DNA from: CAYLJO01 sp964383905
GTDB lineage: Bacteria; Acidobacteriota; Blastocatellia; Pyrinomonadales; Pyrinomonadaceae
Reading direction: 5' to 3'
Assembly: GCA_964383905.1 (NCBI GenBank)
Contig: CAYLJO010000003.1
Span: 1 to 64,000 of the forward strand
Length of the DNA stretch: 64,000 bases
Part shown: positions 25,301 through 34,418 of the stretch, in pieces
Numbering within the stretch: position 1 is the first letter of the stretch
How the letters are laid out: the number at the start of each line of letters is the position of its first letter
Notes under the pieces: model-generated
What the model was told of the DNA's origin: nothing
What the model saw: the letters and a program-made list of their open reading frames with translations, nothing else
The model's database searches: none
Position numbers and translations under genes: made by a program

Positions 25301-26959
25301 ATGAATAACCTCCGCCGTGGCATCTTTGCCTACACTCTCATCTGTCTACTCGCGCTGAGCATTTTGCGCGTGCCGGTCGCGGCGCAGGTTGGTGAACCCG
25401 CCTATGACATCGTGATCCGCCACGGGCGCGTGCTCGACGGCGCGGGCAACCCGTGGATTGCGGCGGACGTGGCCGTCAAAGACGGGCGCTTCGTCCGCGT
25501 CGGCAGAGTCGTGGGCAAAGGCAAGCGCGAGATAGACGCGAGCGGAAGATACGTCTCGCCCGGCTGGATCGACGTGATGGATCAGTCCGGCGACGTGCTG
25601 CCGCAGAACGGGCTGGCGGAAAACAAGTTGATGATGGGCGTCACCTCCGCCATCGGCGGTGAAGGTGGCACACCCGTCCCGGCTGAGAACATCCCCGACT
25701 ACTTCGCCACCCTTGAGAAGAACGGCATCAGCATCAACTTCGGCACCTATTACGCCGAGTTTCAAGCGCGCGTCGCCGTCCTGGGCGAAACGTCCAGAGC
25801 GCCGACGGCGGAAGAACTCGCGCGCATGAAAGCCTTGATGGAGACGGCCATGAAGGCGGGCGCGAGGGGCATGACGACGGCTTTGATCTACCCGCCGTCG
25901 AGCTACGCCAGGACCGACGAGCTGGTCGAGATGGCGAAGGTCGCCGCGGCTTACGGCGGTATCTACGCCAGCCACATTCGCGGCGAGGGCAAGGAACTCA
26001 TCTCTTCGGTCGAAGAGGCGATCACCATCGGCGAGCGAGGCGGCTTGCCCGTCGAAATCTTTCATCTCAAAGTCGCTTACCAGCCCGGCTGGGGCACGCT
26101 TATGCGCGGCGTGGGCGAGCGGGTCGAGCAGGCGCGTGCGCGCGGCCTGGACGTGGCCGCCGATATGTATCTCTACACGGCGGGCGGCACAGGACTCGAA
26201 GCCGTGATCCCGTCCTGGGCCTTCGAGGGCGGGAGCCTCAAACTTCTGGCACGTCTCCACGACCCCGTGACCCGCGCGCGGCTCAAGCGCGAGATGACAT
26301 CGGGCTCGCCCGGCTGGTGGAACATCATCGAAGCGGCGGGCGGCTGGGACGGCATCGTCCTGGTCAACGCGCAGAACAAAGAGAACGCCCGCTTTGAAGG
26401 TAAAAGTCTGGCACAAATCGCAAAGGAGTGGCATAAGGAGCCGGCGGACGCGGCGTTCGAACTGGTGGAGCAAGGCCAGGGTCGTGTGCTGGCGCTCTAC
26501 TACATGATGAGCGAACAGGACATCGTGACGGCGCTCAAGTTTCCCTGGACGAGCATCGGCAGCGACGCGGGCGCGGCGCTCAAAGCGGGCGAGGTTGACG
26601 CCCTGGGCTTACCGCACCCGCGCAGCTACGGCAACTTCCCGCGCCTCATCGCGCGCTACGTCCGCGAGCAGCACGTGCTCACGCTTCCCGAGGCGATCCG
26701 CAAGATGACCTCCTGGCCGGCCACGCGGATGCGACTCGCCGCGCGCGGGCTGATCAGAGAGGGCTGCTGGGCCGACGTGGTCATCTTCGACTACGACAAG
26801 ATTCAAGACCGCGCGACCTACGAGAGGCCTCTGCTCTACCCCGAGGGGATTGACTACGTGCTCGTAAACGGACAAGTGGTGATCGAACACGGCAGACACA
26901 CCGGCGCGCGCCCCGGTCAGGTGCTATACGGCCCCGGTCGTGTTAACCAAGGCCAATAG
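25301..26959 (+). CDS. N-acyl-D-amino-acid deacylase family amidohydrolase (first copy)
   Basis: The 552-residue protein belongs to the COG3653 amidohydrolases, which remove N-acyl groups from D-amino acids. A signal peptide (about residues 1-29) implies periplasmic action. Late active-site features are kept: His in YASHIRGEG, His in IFHLKVAY, Asp in SIGSDAG, and a C-terminal segment ending HTGARPGQVLYGPG. However, the first-metal HxH after strand 1 is missing: GWIDVMDQSG stands where DxHxH is expected. The position where classic D-aminoacylases have a metal-binding Cys reads IGGEGG (Glu 121). The ATG at 25301 gives a clean signal peptide; the frame opens at 25238. It ends directly before the GNAT gene (TAG then ATG). 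Confidence 0.82.
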   Translation: MNNLRRGIFAYTLICLLALSILRVPVAAQVGEPAYDIVIRHGRVLDGAGNPWIAADVAVKDGRFVRVGRVVGKGKREIDASGRYVSPGWIDVMDQSGDVLPQNGLAENKLMMGVTSAIGGEGGTPVPAENIPDYFATLEKNGISINFGTYYAEFQARVAVLGETSRAPTAEELARMKALMETAMKAGARGMTTALIYPPSSYARTDELVEMAKVAAAYGGIYASHIRGEGKELISSVEEAITIGERGGLPVEIFHLKVAYQPGWGTLMRGVGERVEQARARGLDVAADMYLYTAGGTGLEAVIPSWAFEGGSLKLLARLHDPVTRARLKREMTSGSPGWWNIIEAAGGWDGIVLVNAQNKENARFEGKSLAQIAKEWHKEPADAAFELVEQGQGRVLALYYMMSEQDIVTALKFPWTSIGSDAGAALKAGEVDALGLPHPRSYGNFPRLIARYVREQHVLTLPEAIRKMTSWPATRMRLAARGLIREGCWADVVIFDYDKIQDRATYERPLLYPEGIDYVLVNGQVVIEHGRHTGARPGQVLYGPGRVNQGQ

Positions 26960-27829
26960 ATGGCGATGACGCCCTCCACAGCCGAAAACTCAACCATCAT
27001 CATCCGCGACGTTGAGGGCGGCGCGGAGCTGCGCGCGGTCGAAGAACTTCAGAAGGAAGTTTGGGGCGTGCCGGATCTGGATGTCGTGCCGCTCACTCAT
27101 CTCGTAGCCGCACGGGCGGCGGGCGGCACGCTGATCGGCGCGTTCGACCGCGAAAATATGGTGGGCTTCGCCTACGGCTTCCCGAGCTACGAGCGCGGGC
27201 AGTCAGCGCACCATTCGCACATGCTCGCAGTCCGGCCCGCCTGCCGCAACTTCAACCTCGGCTACAGGCTCAAGCTGGCGCAGCGCGAGCGAGTGCTCGC
27301 GCAGGGCCTCCACGTGATGACGTGGACGTTCGATCCGCTGCAGAGCCTGAACGCATATTTCAACATCAACAAGCTCGGCGTGATTGCGGATCGCTACCTC
27401 ATCAATTTCTACGGCGAATGCGCGTCGAGTTTTCTGCACCGCAACGGCACTGACCGCCTGTGGGTCACGTGGCCGCTCACAAGCCGCCCGGCCAGCGGGC
27501 GACTCGACGGCGTGGCCCTCGCGCCCACATTCGAGAGCATCATGCCCCTCATTCGGCTCGGCCCGGATGATGCCCCCCGCAGGAACGACCTGACTGAAGG
27601 GCTATCGCGTGAGCAGGCTTTGATCGAGATACCGGCGGACATCAACACTTTGGAGCGACGAAGCGACAAGTTGGCATGCGCGTGGCGCGAGGCCACGCGC
27701 TGGGCTTTCACCGAGGCTCTCGCCGCAGGTTATCTGGTGACGAATTTCGCCCGCCGGAATCGAGACGCGCAGCGGCTCGGAATATATCTGCTTAGCCGGG
27801 GCCAAAGGCTCGGCGATTTCGTTCGCTGA
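26960..27829 (+). CDS. COG3375-type GNAT acyltransferase, candidate D-amino acid N-succinyltransferase
   Basis: The 289-residue protein is a predicted GNAT-superfamily acyltransferase of the COG3375 type (VEELQKEVWG start; HSHMLAVRPACRNFNLGYRLKLAQRERVL acyl-CoA-binding segment at about residues 89-117; TWTFDPLQSLNAYFNINKLG). In Geobacillus a GNAT protein encoded beside an N-succinylamino acid racemase and an M20 desuccinylase is a succinyl-CoA:D-amino acid N-succinyltransferase. Both partners occur here at 33214 and 34419. I therefore propose the same reaction, in the cytoplasm. The start codon directly follows the stop of the deacylase gene, so translation is probably coupled. An ordinary acetyltransferase role cannot be excluded. 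Confidence 0.75.
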   Translation: MAMTPSTAENSTIIIRDVEGGAELRAVEELQKEVWGVPDLDVVPLTHLVAARAAGGTLIGAFDRENMVGFAYGFPSYERGQSAHHSHMLAVRPACRNFNLGYRLKLAQRERVLAQGLHVMTWTFDPLQSLNAYFNINKLGVIADRYLINFYGECASSFLHRNGTDRLWVTWPLTSRPASGRLDGVALAPTFESIMPLIRLGPDDAPRRNDLTEGLSREQALIEIPADINTLERRSDKLACAWREATRWAFTEALAAGYLVTNFARRNRDAQRLGIYLLSRGQRLGDFVR

Positions 27830-27899
27830 AGATGTGTTAGTGGGCGAACCCTAAGGAGGCTGACTTCGACTGCCGAACAGTCAAGACCATTCTTTGAGC

Positions 27900-29072
27900 A
27901 TGAAGCAGAGCGGAACCCTAATGAACAGGCGCGAGGCGCTCAGGCGGGCGGCCATCGCGGGCGCGGGCGCGCTCGTCGCGCCGGTACTCAACCGGGGGCG
28001 CTACCCTTTGTTCGCCGTCTCGCCAACAGAATACTCGACGCGAGCGATTGATCTGGTCAAGCGATCCACCGTGATAGATATGCTCAGCGTGATGACGCTC
28101 GACTTCAACAAGCAGCACAAGTGGTTCGCCGATCCCGAAAGCTTTACGGCGGCTGACCTCCAGCCCTACAAGGATTCGGGCATTAATATCTTTCATCCCG
28201 CGATCGGCTTGGGCGGGCCAGAAGCTTACGAAGAGGCGCTGAAATTCTTCGCGTCGTGGAACGGATTCATCGCCGACCACGACGAGCAGTTCATGCGCGT
28301 GGACAGTGCGGCCGACTTGGCCCGCGTGAAAACGTCGGGCAAGATCGGGATCATCCTCGGCCTGCAAAACTCCGACCAGTTCCGCAAGCTGGACGACGTG
28401 GACTTTTTTCGCGGACTCGGCCAGCGCGTGTCCCAGTTGACCTACAACGCGCGCAACCTCATCGGCAACGGCTCAACCGAGCGCCGCGACGAAGGCATCT
28501 CGGACTTCGGCGCCGCCGTCATCGAGCGGATGAACAAGGCCGGCATGGCCGTTGACGTGTCGCACTGCGGCGACCGCACCACCATCGACGCGTTCGAGAT
28601 CTCTAAGAAGCCCGTGTTGATTACCCACGCCAACTGCCGCGCGCTCGCGCCGGGTCAACCGCGTGACAAGACTGACGAGGCGATCAAGCGGGTGGGCGCG
28701 ACGGGGAGCGTCATGGGGATCACCGGCGTGCGGATGTTTGTGAAGGCCGACGAGCCGACGACCATCGAGCACGTGCTCGATCATTTCGATCACGTCAGAA
28801 AGCTGATCGGCCCTGAACATCTGGGCGTCGGCAGCGACATCGACCTTTACGGGTATGACGCGATGCCGCCGGAACTTAACAAGAAGTTGCGTGCCGGCTA
28901 CAAGGGGAGCTACGGCTTCCGTGAGAAGATCGACATCGAAGGTCTCAATCACCCGAAGCGGATGTTCGATCTGACCGAAGGGCTGATCCGCCGCAAATAC
29001 AGTGACAGGGATATCGAGGGCATACTCGGCGGAAACTTCAAGCGTGTGCTCGCTCAAATTTGGTCGGTCTAA
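27900..29072 (+). CDS. Peptidase M19 (membrane dipeptidase) homologue with degenerate metal site
   Basis: The protein has the renal/membrane dipeptidase fold (family M19), whose members cleave dipeptides, including some with a C-terminal D-residue. It begins with a Tat-like signal (NRREALRRAAIAGAGALVAP). The body is clearly M19: NARNLIGNGSTERRDEGISDFG, DVSHCGDRT, LITHANCRALAPG, VGSDIDLYG and the C-terminal GILGGNFKRVL. Three metal ligands seem lost. The HxD near the N-terminus reads VIDMLSVM, and the bridging Glu reads LGLQNSDQF (Gln). The two later His and the catalytic Asp remain. It may bind one metal, use a different mechanism or be non-catalytic. It sits 70 nt after the GNAT gene in the same run. 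Confidence 0.82.
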   Translation: MKQSGTLMNRREALRRAAIAGAGALVAPVLNRGRYPLFAVSPTEYSTRAIDLVKRSTVIDMLSVMTLDFNKQHKWFADPESFTAADLQPYKDSGINIFHPAIGLGGPEAYEEALKFFASWNGFIADHDEQFMRVDSAADLARVKTSGKIGIILGLQNSDQFRKLDDVDFFRGLGQRVSQLTYNARNLIGNGSTERRDEGISDFGAAVIERMNKAGMAVDVSHCGDRTTIDAFEISKKPVLITHANCRALAPGQPRDKTDEAIKRVGATGSVMGITGVRMFVKADEPTTIEHVLDHFDHVRKLIGPEHLGVGSDIDLYGYDAMPPELNKKLRAGYKGSYGFREKIDIEGLNHPKRMFDLTEGLIRRKYSDRDIEGILGGNFKRVLAQIWSV

Positions 29073-29144
29073 TTCAGCCGACGACTCGGCGGCGACTCGC
29101 TCATTGTTTAATAGCCATTCAACTTCAACTCTGGAGAGATAAAG

Positions 29145-30953
29145 ATGAGATTACGGCGGTCCACCAAACTAATCACGCTCCCGTTGCTCCTGCTCGCATT
29201 GCTGCAGCTCGCGCGCGCGCAGGAAGCGCCGCTGACGGGTTTTGATGATTACGTCAGCAAGGCCATCAAGGATTGGGAAGTGCCCGGTCTCGCCATCGCC
29301 ATTATCAAGGATGATCGCATCGTCTTCGCCAAAGGCTACGGCGTGCGCGAACTCGGCAAGCCCGCGCCGGTGGACGAGCACACGCTGTTCGCCGTCGGGT
29401 CGTCGTCCAAGGCGTTCACCGCCGCCTCGATTGCGATGCTCGTTGACGAGGGGAAGCTCAAGTGGGACGACCCGGCGACCAAATATCTGCCCGGCTTTCA
29501 ACTCTACGACCCGTACACGACGCGCGAGTTGACCGTGCGCGACCTCCTGACCCACCGCAGCGGCCTGGAGCGCGGCGACCTGCTCTGGTACGCCTCCGCG
29601 TACGACCGCAGCGAGGTCTTGCGCCGCATACGCTACCTGAAGCCGACGTGGAGTCTGCGCGCGCACTTCGGTTACCAGAACATCATGTTTCTCGCCGCCG
29701 GCCAGATCATTTTGTCAGTCACGGGCAAGAGTTGGGACGACTTCGTGCGCGAGCGCATCTTCACTCCGCTCGGCATGACTTCAAGCAGCACGAGCATCAA
29801 GGCGCTCGCCAACTCTGATAACGTCGCCACGCCGCACGCCAAGCTCGACGATAAGGTTGAGTCGATTGCGTGGCGCAACATTGACAACATCGGGCCGGCC
29901 GGCTCGATCAACTCGAACGTCGTTGACATGGCGCAGTGGGTGCGGCTGCAACTCGGCGGCGGCGTCTATCAGGGCAAGCGCCTGCTCAGCTCCGGCGCGG
30001 TCAAAGAGATGCACACGCCGCAGACCATCATCCCGCGCGAAGGCGCGATGGAGAAGCTCTATCCTGAATCACATTTTCTGACCTACGGCATGGGGTGGTT
30101 TCTGAGCGACTACCGCGGACGCAAAGTCGTCGAGCACGGCGGCGCGATCGATGGGATGAGGGCGCAAGTGGCGATGCTGCCGGAAGAAAAACTGGGCCTC
30201 GTGATCCTCACGAACAGGCACACGACAGTCGTCGGGCAGGCTTTGATGTACAGAATCTTCGACGCTTACCTGGGCGGTCAACAGCGCGATTGGAGCGCGG
30301 AGATTTTGAAGTCGTTCAAGGCGCTTGAGGAGCAGGCCAAAGCCGCCGAGAAGAAGGCCGAGGCCGAGAGGGTCAAGGGCACAAGGCCTTCGCTGCCGCT
30401 GGAAAAGTACGCAGGAGACTATCAAAGCGAGATGTATGGAGACGCGAAGGTCACGTTCGAAAGCGGGAAATTGGTGGCGCACTTCGGCCCGAATTTCACC
30501 GGCGACCTGGAGCCCTGGAATTACGACACGTTCCGTGTCACGTGGCGTGACCGAATGGCGGGTAAAATGTTCGTCACCTTCAGACTCAATAAACAGGGCA
30601 AGGCCGAAGGGATGAACATTGAAGGCATCGCCGACTTCACACGCGCTCCCGAAAAGACAGAGGCCGCGGCGGGCATCGCTATGAGCGAGTCCGACATGAA
30701 GAAGTTTGTCGGCAAGTACGCACTTGAGTCTCCGGCGTTGGAGGTCAGTATCGAACTCGTCGGTGATAAGTTGAAAGCAGTCGTACCGGGTCAGCCCGTT
30801 TACACGCTGATGCCGGTCGCCGCGAATCGCTTCCGCATCGACGGTGCGCCGGAAGGTTTCTTTGTGCAGTTCGACATGGACGGTGGCAAGCCGAAGAGCT
30901 TGACCATGCTGCAAGGCCCCGGGCCGAGCGTCGTGTTGCTCCCCAGGCAGTAG
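29145..30953 (+). CDS. Secreted serine hydrolase (beta-lactamase fold) with DUF3471-like C-terminus
   Basis: The 602-residue protein has a signal peptide (residues 1-25) and a class C beta-lactamase/D-aminopeptidase catalytic domain (about 30-385). The nucleophile motif SxxK is SSSK at residues 86-89; YQN in FGYQNIMF and HGG in KVVEHGGAID complete the set. The C-terminal part (about 415-600) looks like two lipocalin-like/DUF3471 units (LEKYAGDYQSEMYGDAKVTFE and FVGKYALESPALEVSIELV). Such enzymes include DD-peptidases, D-aminopeptidases and esterases; the D-amino-acid context favours a D-stereospecific peptidase, which is inference. GGAGA precedes the ATG. It is followed within 70 nt by a second serine hydrolase gene. 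Confidence 0.9.
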   Translation: MRLRRSTKLITLPLLLLALLQLARAQEAPLTGFDDYVSKAIKDWEVPGLAIAIIKDDRIVFAKGYGVRELGKPAPVDEHTLFAVGSSSKAFTAASIAMLVDEGKLKWDDPATKYLPGFQLYDPYTTRELTVRDLLTHRSGLERGDLLWYASAYDRSEVLRRIRYLKPTWSLRAHFGYQNIMFLAAGQIILSVTGKSWDDFVRERIFTPLGMTSSSTSIKALANSDNVATPHAKLDDKVESIAWRNIDNIGPAGSINSNVVDMAQWVRLQLGGGVYQGKRLLSSGAVKEMHTPQTIIPREGAMEKLYPESHFLTYGMGWFLSDYRGRKVVEHGGAIDGMRAQVAMLPEEKLGLVILTNRHTTVVGQALMYRIFDAYLGGQQRDWSAEILKSFKALEEQAKAAEKKAEAERVKGTRPSLPLEKYAGDYQSEMYGDAKVTFESGKLVAHFGPNFTGDLEPWNYDTFRVTWRDRMAGKMFVTFRLNKQGKAEGMNIEGIADFTRAPEKTEAAAGIAMSESDMKKFVGKYALESPALEVSIELVGDKLKAVVPGQPVYTLMPVAANRFRIDGAPEGFFVQFDMDGGKPKSLTMLQGPGPSVVLLPRQ

Positions 30954-31020
30954 GTGAGCTATGCCGTCCGCGCTAGATGCCGTGACGGGATGTGACGGGC
31001 TGAAGTTTATTGGAGCACAA

Positions 31021-32994
31021 ATGATGAAAAAAACGACGGCTTTGATCGTGCTCGCTGTGCTCCTCGCCTCGTCGGTATGCGGTCAGGTGCCGAACTTGCC
31101 GAAGACTCCGAACAAGGAAGGCGGCGAGCTAACCGTGCCGTCGAACGTGCCATCGGGCGTCCACGAGTTATCGGCCCAGGACCTGGAGGCTTTCCTCGAC
31201 GGCATCGTGCCGCTGCAACTCGGGCGCGATGACATCGCGGGCGCGACCGTCGCCGTCGTCAAGAACGGGAAGATCCTATTCGCCAAAGGTTACGGTTACG
31301 CCGATTACGAAAAGAGAAAGCCCGTCTCGGCGGAGGAGACGCTGTTCCGGCCCGGCTCGGTGTCCAAGCTCTTCACCTGGACGGCGGTGATGCAGCTCTT
31401 CGAGCAGGGCAAGCTCGATCTCGACCGCGACGTTAATGCTTACCTCGATTACAAGATTCCCGACGCCTACGGACAGCCGGTCACGCTGAAGAACATATTG
31501 TCGCACACGCCCGGCTTCGACGAGCAGGCTAAGGACATATTAAACGGCAGCGCCGCCAGCCCCGACCTCGGCCAGTATCTGAAGACGCACATCCCGGCGC
31601 GCGTCTACCCGCCGGGGACGGTCACGTCATACTCAAACTACGGCGCGGCGCTCGCCGGCTACATCGTCGAGCGCGTGTCGGGTCACCCGTTCAATGAGTA
31701 TGTCGCAGGGAACATTCTCAAGCCGCTCGGCATGACTCATTCAACATTCGCACAGCCCCTGCCGGCAAATCTGGCCCCGTCCATGTCCAACGGCTACGAG
31801 CTTGCATCCGGCGGGCCGAAGCCGTTTGAAGTGATTGGCCCCTTCCCCGCCGGAAGCCTGAGCAGCACAGCCGGGGATATGGCGCGCTTCATGGTCGCGC
31901 ACCTGCAAGACGGGCAGTTGGGCGACGCACGAATACTCCGGCCCGAGACGGCGCGGCTCATGCACAGTCGGCTGTTCGCGCTCGACCCGGCGGCGAACGC
32001 GATGTGCTACGGCTTCTACGAAGAGTCGCGCAACGGGCAGCGGATCATCGGACACGGAGGCGACACCGCCTACTTCCACAGCGACCTGCACCTGATTCCT
32101 GATGCGGGGGTCGGATTTTTTGTCTCGCACAACAGTCGGGGGCGCGGCGACCTTCTGCCGCGAACGACGCTCTGGGAGATGTTTCTTGATCGTTACTTCC
32201 CCTACACGCCACCCGCCACACCAACGCTCGGCAGCGCGAAGGAAGATGCCAGAGCCGTCAGCGGCTCATACATCTTGAGCCGCCGGAGCGAGACCTCGTT
32301 TTTAAATGCGGTGTCCCTGCTCGGAGAAGCCACCGTCGCGCCGGCCGGGGACGGGATGATCGAGGTCGCGCAGATGACCGGCGCGAACGGCAAGCCCAAA
32401 CGCTGGCGGGAGGTCGCGCCCATGACGTTCCTCGAAGAGAACGGGCAGGAGAAACTCATCTTCAAACCGGACCAGAGCGGGCGCATGCAGATAATCTTGC
32501 CCTACCCGTTTTTTATCTTTCAGCGCGTGGGGTTTTGGGAGAACCAGAAGGTTCTCTTGCCGGTCTTAGCAGTTTCGCTGTTCATCATGCTGCTCACGCT
32601 TGTGTTGTGGCCGGTCGCATTCTTCGTGCGGCGACACTACGGGCACAAGCTGGAGTTGACGCCGGCGGAGCGGCGACTGCGGCTAATTATTCGGATCGCC
32701 TTTGCGTTGGACCTGCTCTTTGTCGTGGCGATGACCGTTTTCGTGCTTTACGGGAGCACACACCTTGAAGCCTTCACTGACCGCTGGAATATGCGGCTCC
32801 ATCTTATTCAAGTGATTGGCGTGATCGGGGCGGTTGGCACGCTGGCGGTCCTTTATAACGCCGTCCACTCATGGATGAATAAACGAAACCGAATCTGGGG
32901 CAAGCTTCAGGCAACAATACTGGCGCTCGCGTGCCTCGGCCTGCTGTGGTTCACCTTTGTGAGCCACCTATTACACTTCAGCTCGAACTATTGA
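31021..32994 (+). CDS. Membrane-anchored serine hydrolase with four C-terminal membrane helices
   Basis: The 657-residue protein has a signal peptide, a beta-lactamase-fold catalytic domain (about 50-385) with SxxK at residues 113-116 (SVSK), YSN in SYSNYGAA and HGG in IIGHGGDTA, and a lipocalin-like segment. The C-terminus has four hydrophobic helices (LLPVLAVSLFIMLLTLVLW; IIRIAFALDLLFVVAMTVFVL; LIQVIGVIGAVGTLAVLY; ILALACLGLLWFTFV). It is thus a periplasmic hydrolase tethered to the inner membrane. The ATG pair at 31021 is chosen for its TGGAGC site; the frame opens 20 codons upstream. Together with the previous gene it makes a tandem of related but divergent hydrolases. A role in trimming D-peptides is inferred from neighbours. 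Confidence 0.88.
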   Translation: MMKKTTALIVLAVLLASSVCGQVPNLPKTPNKEGGELTVPSNVPSGVHELSAQDLEAFLDGIVPLQLGRDDIAGATVAVVKNGKILFAKGYGYADYEKRKPVSAEETLFRPGSVSKLFTWTAVMQLFEQGKLDLDRDVNAYLDYKIPDAYGQPVTLKNILSHTPGFDEQAKDILNGSAASPDLGQYLKTHIPARVYPPGTVTSYSNYGAALAGYIVERVSGHPFNEYVAGNILKPLGMTHSTFAQPLPANLAPSMSNGYELASGGPKPFEVIGPFPAGSLSSTAGDMARFMVAHLQDGQLGDARILRPETARLMHSRLFALDPAANAMCYGFYEESRNGQRIIGHGGDTAYFHSDLHLIPDAGVGFFVSHNSRGRGDLLPRTTLWEMFLDRYFPYTPPATPTLGSAKEDARAVSGSYILSRRSETSFLNAVSLLGEATVAPAGDGMIEVAQMTGANGKPKRWREVAPMTFLEENGQEKLIFKPDQSGRMQIILPYPFFIFQRVGFWENQKVLLPVLAVSLFIMLLTLVLWPVAFFVRRHYGHKLELTPAERRLRLIIRIAFALDLLFVVAMTVFVLYGSTHLEAFTDRWNMRLHLIQVIGVIGAVGTLAVLYNAVHSWMNKRNRIWGKLQATILALACLGLLWFTFVSHLLHFSSNY

Positions 32995-33213
32995 AGGCCA
33001 TGCGGGGGGCTGTGAAGAAGACCGATGAATTATTGCCGGGGCCGACGATCAACTCTGCGCCTGCGGATGCGGCACGTGCCGCTTCGACGAAGTCGCGCAG
33101 ACGATTGGCGGTGCCGCACTCTCCACCGCTGCTCTGAAAGGTTCGACGGAAAAAGAGCAATTCGCCGGGGAGCCGGCCCGGTAGCGCTCATTCGCACAAG
33201 CCGAAGCATAACT

Positions 33214-34389
33214 ATGACGAGGGAGCTTGATTCTTCCGAACTGGCGGCGGTGAGCGCTTTTCTCGCGCGCCGGCAAGACGAGATCGTAAAAGTGATCTGC
33301 CGGCTCATAGAAATAGAGTCCCCGTCGGGCGACGTCCAGGGCAGCCGGGCAGCCGCCGCGTTGCTGGAGGAGGCCGCGCATAGTATCCCATCCGTCAATT
33401 CTGTCGAGCGGATCGCCAGCCCGGACTACGGCGAGCACCTGCTGATTCGCGCCTTTTGCGGCGACGCCGGAAGCGACAGGGGGACGCTGCTCCTCGGTCA
33501 TACGGATACGGTTCACCCACGCGGCACGTTGAACTCCCCGCACGGACTCCGCGCGGAAGGAGACCGGCTCTATGGTCCGGGCGTCTTCGACATGAAGGCT
33601 GCTTGCGTGCTCGCCGTCGAAGCCCTGCGCTGCCTGACCGCCCTCGCCCTTAATCCTCAGCGCCCCGTGACGCTGCTCCTCACCTGCGATGAGGAGACCG
33701 GCAGCGCAACGGGTCGCCCGCTGGTCGAGCGTGAAGCGCGCCGCGCGGCGCAGGCGCTGGTGCTTGAGCCGCCCGCGGCCGGGGGGTGCGTGAAGACGGC
33801 GCGTAAAGGAGTCGGGGCGTGGACGGTGGCGGCTCAAGGCATCGCGTCACACGCGGGTTTGAACCCGGAGGCGGGAGCCAGCGCCATCCTTGAGCTGGCG
33901 CGACAGACAGAGCGGCTCCATTCACTGAACGATCCGACACTCGGTACGAGCTTTAATGTCGGCGTTATTCGCGGCGGGACGCGCAGCAACGTCGTCGCGG
34001 CACAGGCGGAGATGGAAGTCGACGTGCGTTTCAGCGCAATGGATGAAGCGCGTCGCGTCAAGGATTTAATGAGCACCCTGCGGCCCTTTGACGGGCGTGT
34101 TCGACTCACCATCAAAGGCGGCATCAACCGTGCGCCGCTCGAGCGCACGGCGGGCGTGGTGAAGCTGTTTCATCAGGCCCGGGAGATTGCCACCCGGCTT
34201 GGTTTTGACCTCGACGAACGCTCGGTCGGCGGGGCTTCGGACGGCAACTTTGCCGCGGCCCTTAACGTCCCGGTGCTTGACGGTCTTGGAGTTGACGGCG
34301 ACGGCGCGCACGCGGCGCACGAACACATCATGATCAGTGACATCGTACCGCGCGCCTCACTGCTGGCGGGTTTAGTCGCCACGCTTTAA
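33214..34389 (+). CDS. M20-family metallohydrolase, candidate N-acyl-L-amino acid deacylase
   Basis: The 391-residue protein is a zinc hydrolase of family M20, closest to carboxypeptidase G2-like members. Metal and catalytic residues are present: HTD at 96-98, Asp 126 (GVFDMK), Glu 160/161 (CDEETGS), Glu 185 (LVLEPP), and the dimerisation-domain His 213 (IASHAG). No signal peptide is seen, so it is cytoplasmic. The next gene encodes an N-succinylamino acid racemase-type enzyme. In that pairing an M20 enzyme removes the succinyl group from N-succinyl-L-amino acids, which is the role I propose. The frame extends 63 codons upstream with Arg-rich, non-homologous sequence, so the ATG at 33214 is preferred, though its ribosome binding site is weak. 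Confidence 0.85.
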   Translation: MTRELDSSELAAVSAFLARRQDEIVKVICRLIEIESPSGDVQGSRAAAALLEEAAHSIPSVNSVERIASPDYGEHLLIRAFCGDAGSDRGTLLLGHTDTVHPRGTLNSPHGLRAEGDRLYGPGVFDMKAACVLAVEALRCLTALALNPQRPVTLLLTCDEETGSATGRPLVEREARRAAQALVLEPPAAGGCVKTARKGVGAWTVAAQGIASHAGLNPEAGASAILELARQTERLHSLNDPTLGTSFNVGVIRGGTRSNVVAAQAEMEVDVRFSAMDEARRVKDLMSTLRPFDGRVRLTIKGGINRAPLERTAGVVKLFHQAREIATRLGFDLDERSVGGASDGNFAAALNVPVLDGLGVDGDGAHAAHEHIMISDIVPRASLLAGLVATL

Positions 34390-34418
34390 CCCGACGTGTT
34401 CAACAGGACTCTAATGCT

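Noticed and set aside
25346..26473. Long minus-strand open frame opposite the first D-aminoacylase
   Set aside because: It is a shadow of a well-supported gene with conserved protein motifs; the antisense product has no recognisable domain.
33025..33213. Upstream extension of the M20 frame and a Cys-rich frame (CACGCGTC, about 33056-33079) that could suggest a RiPP-like precursor
   Set aside because: The extension is Arg-rich without family similarity. The Cys-rich frame has no usable start codon, no ribosome binding site and no modification enzymes nearby.
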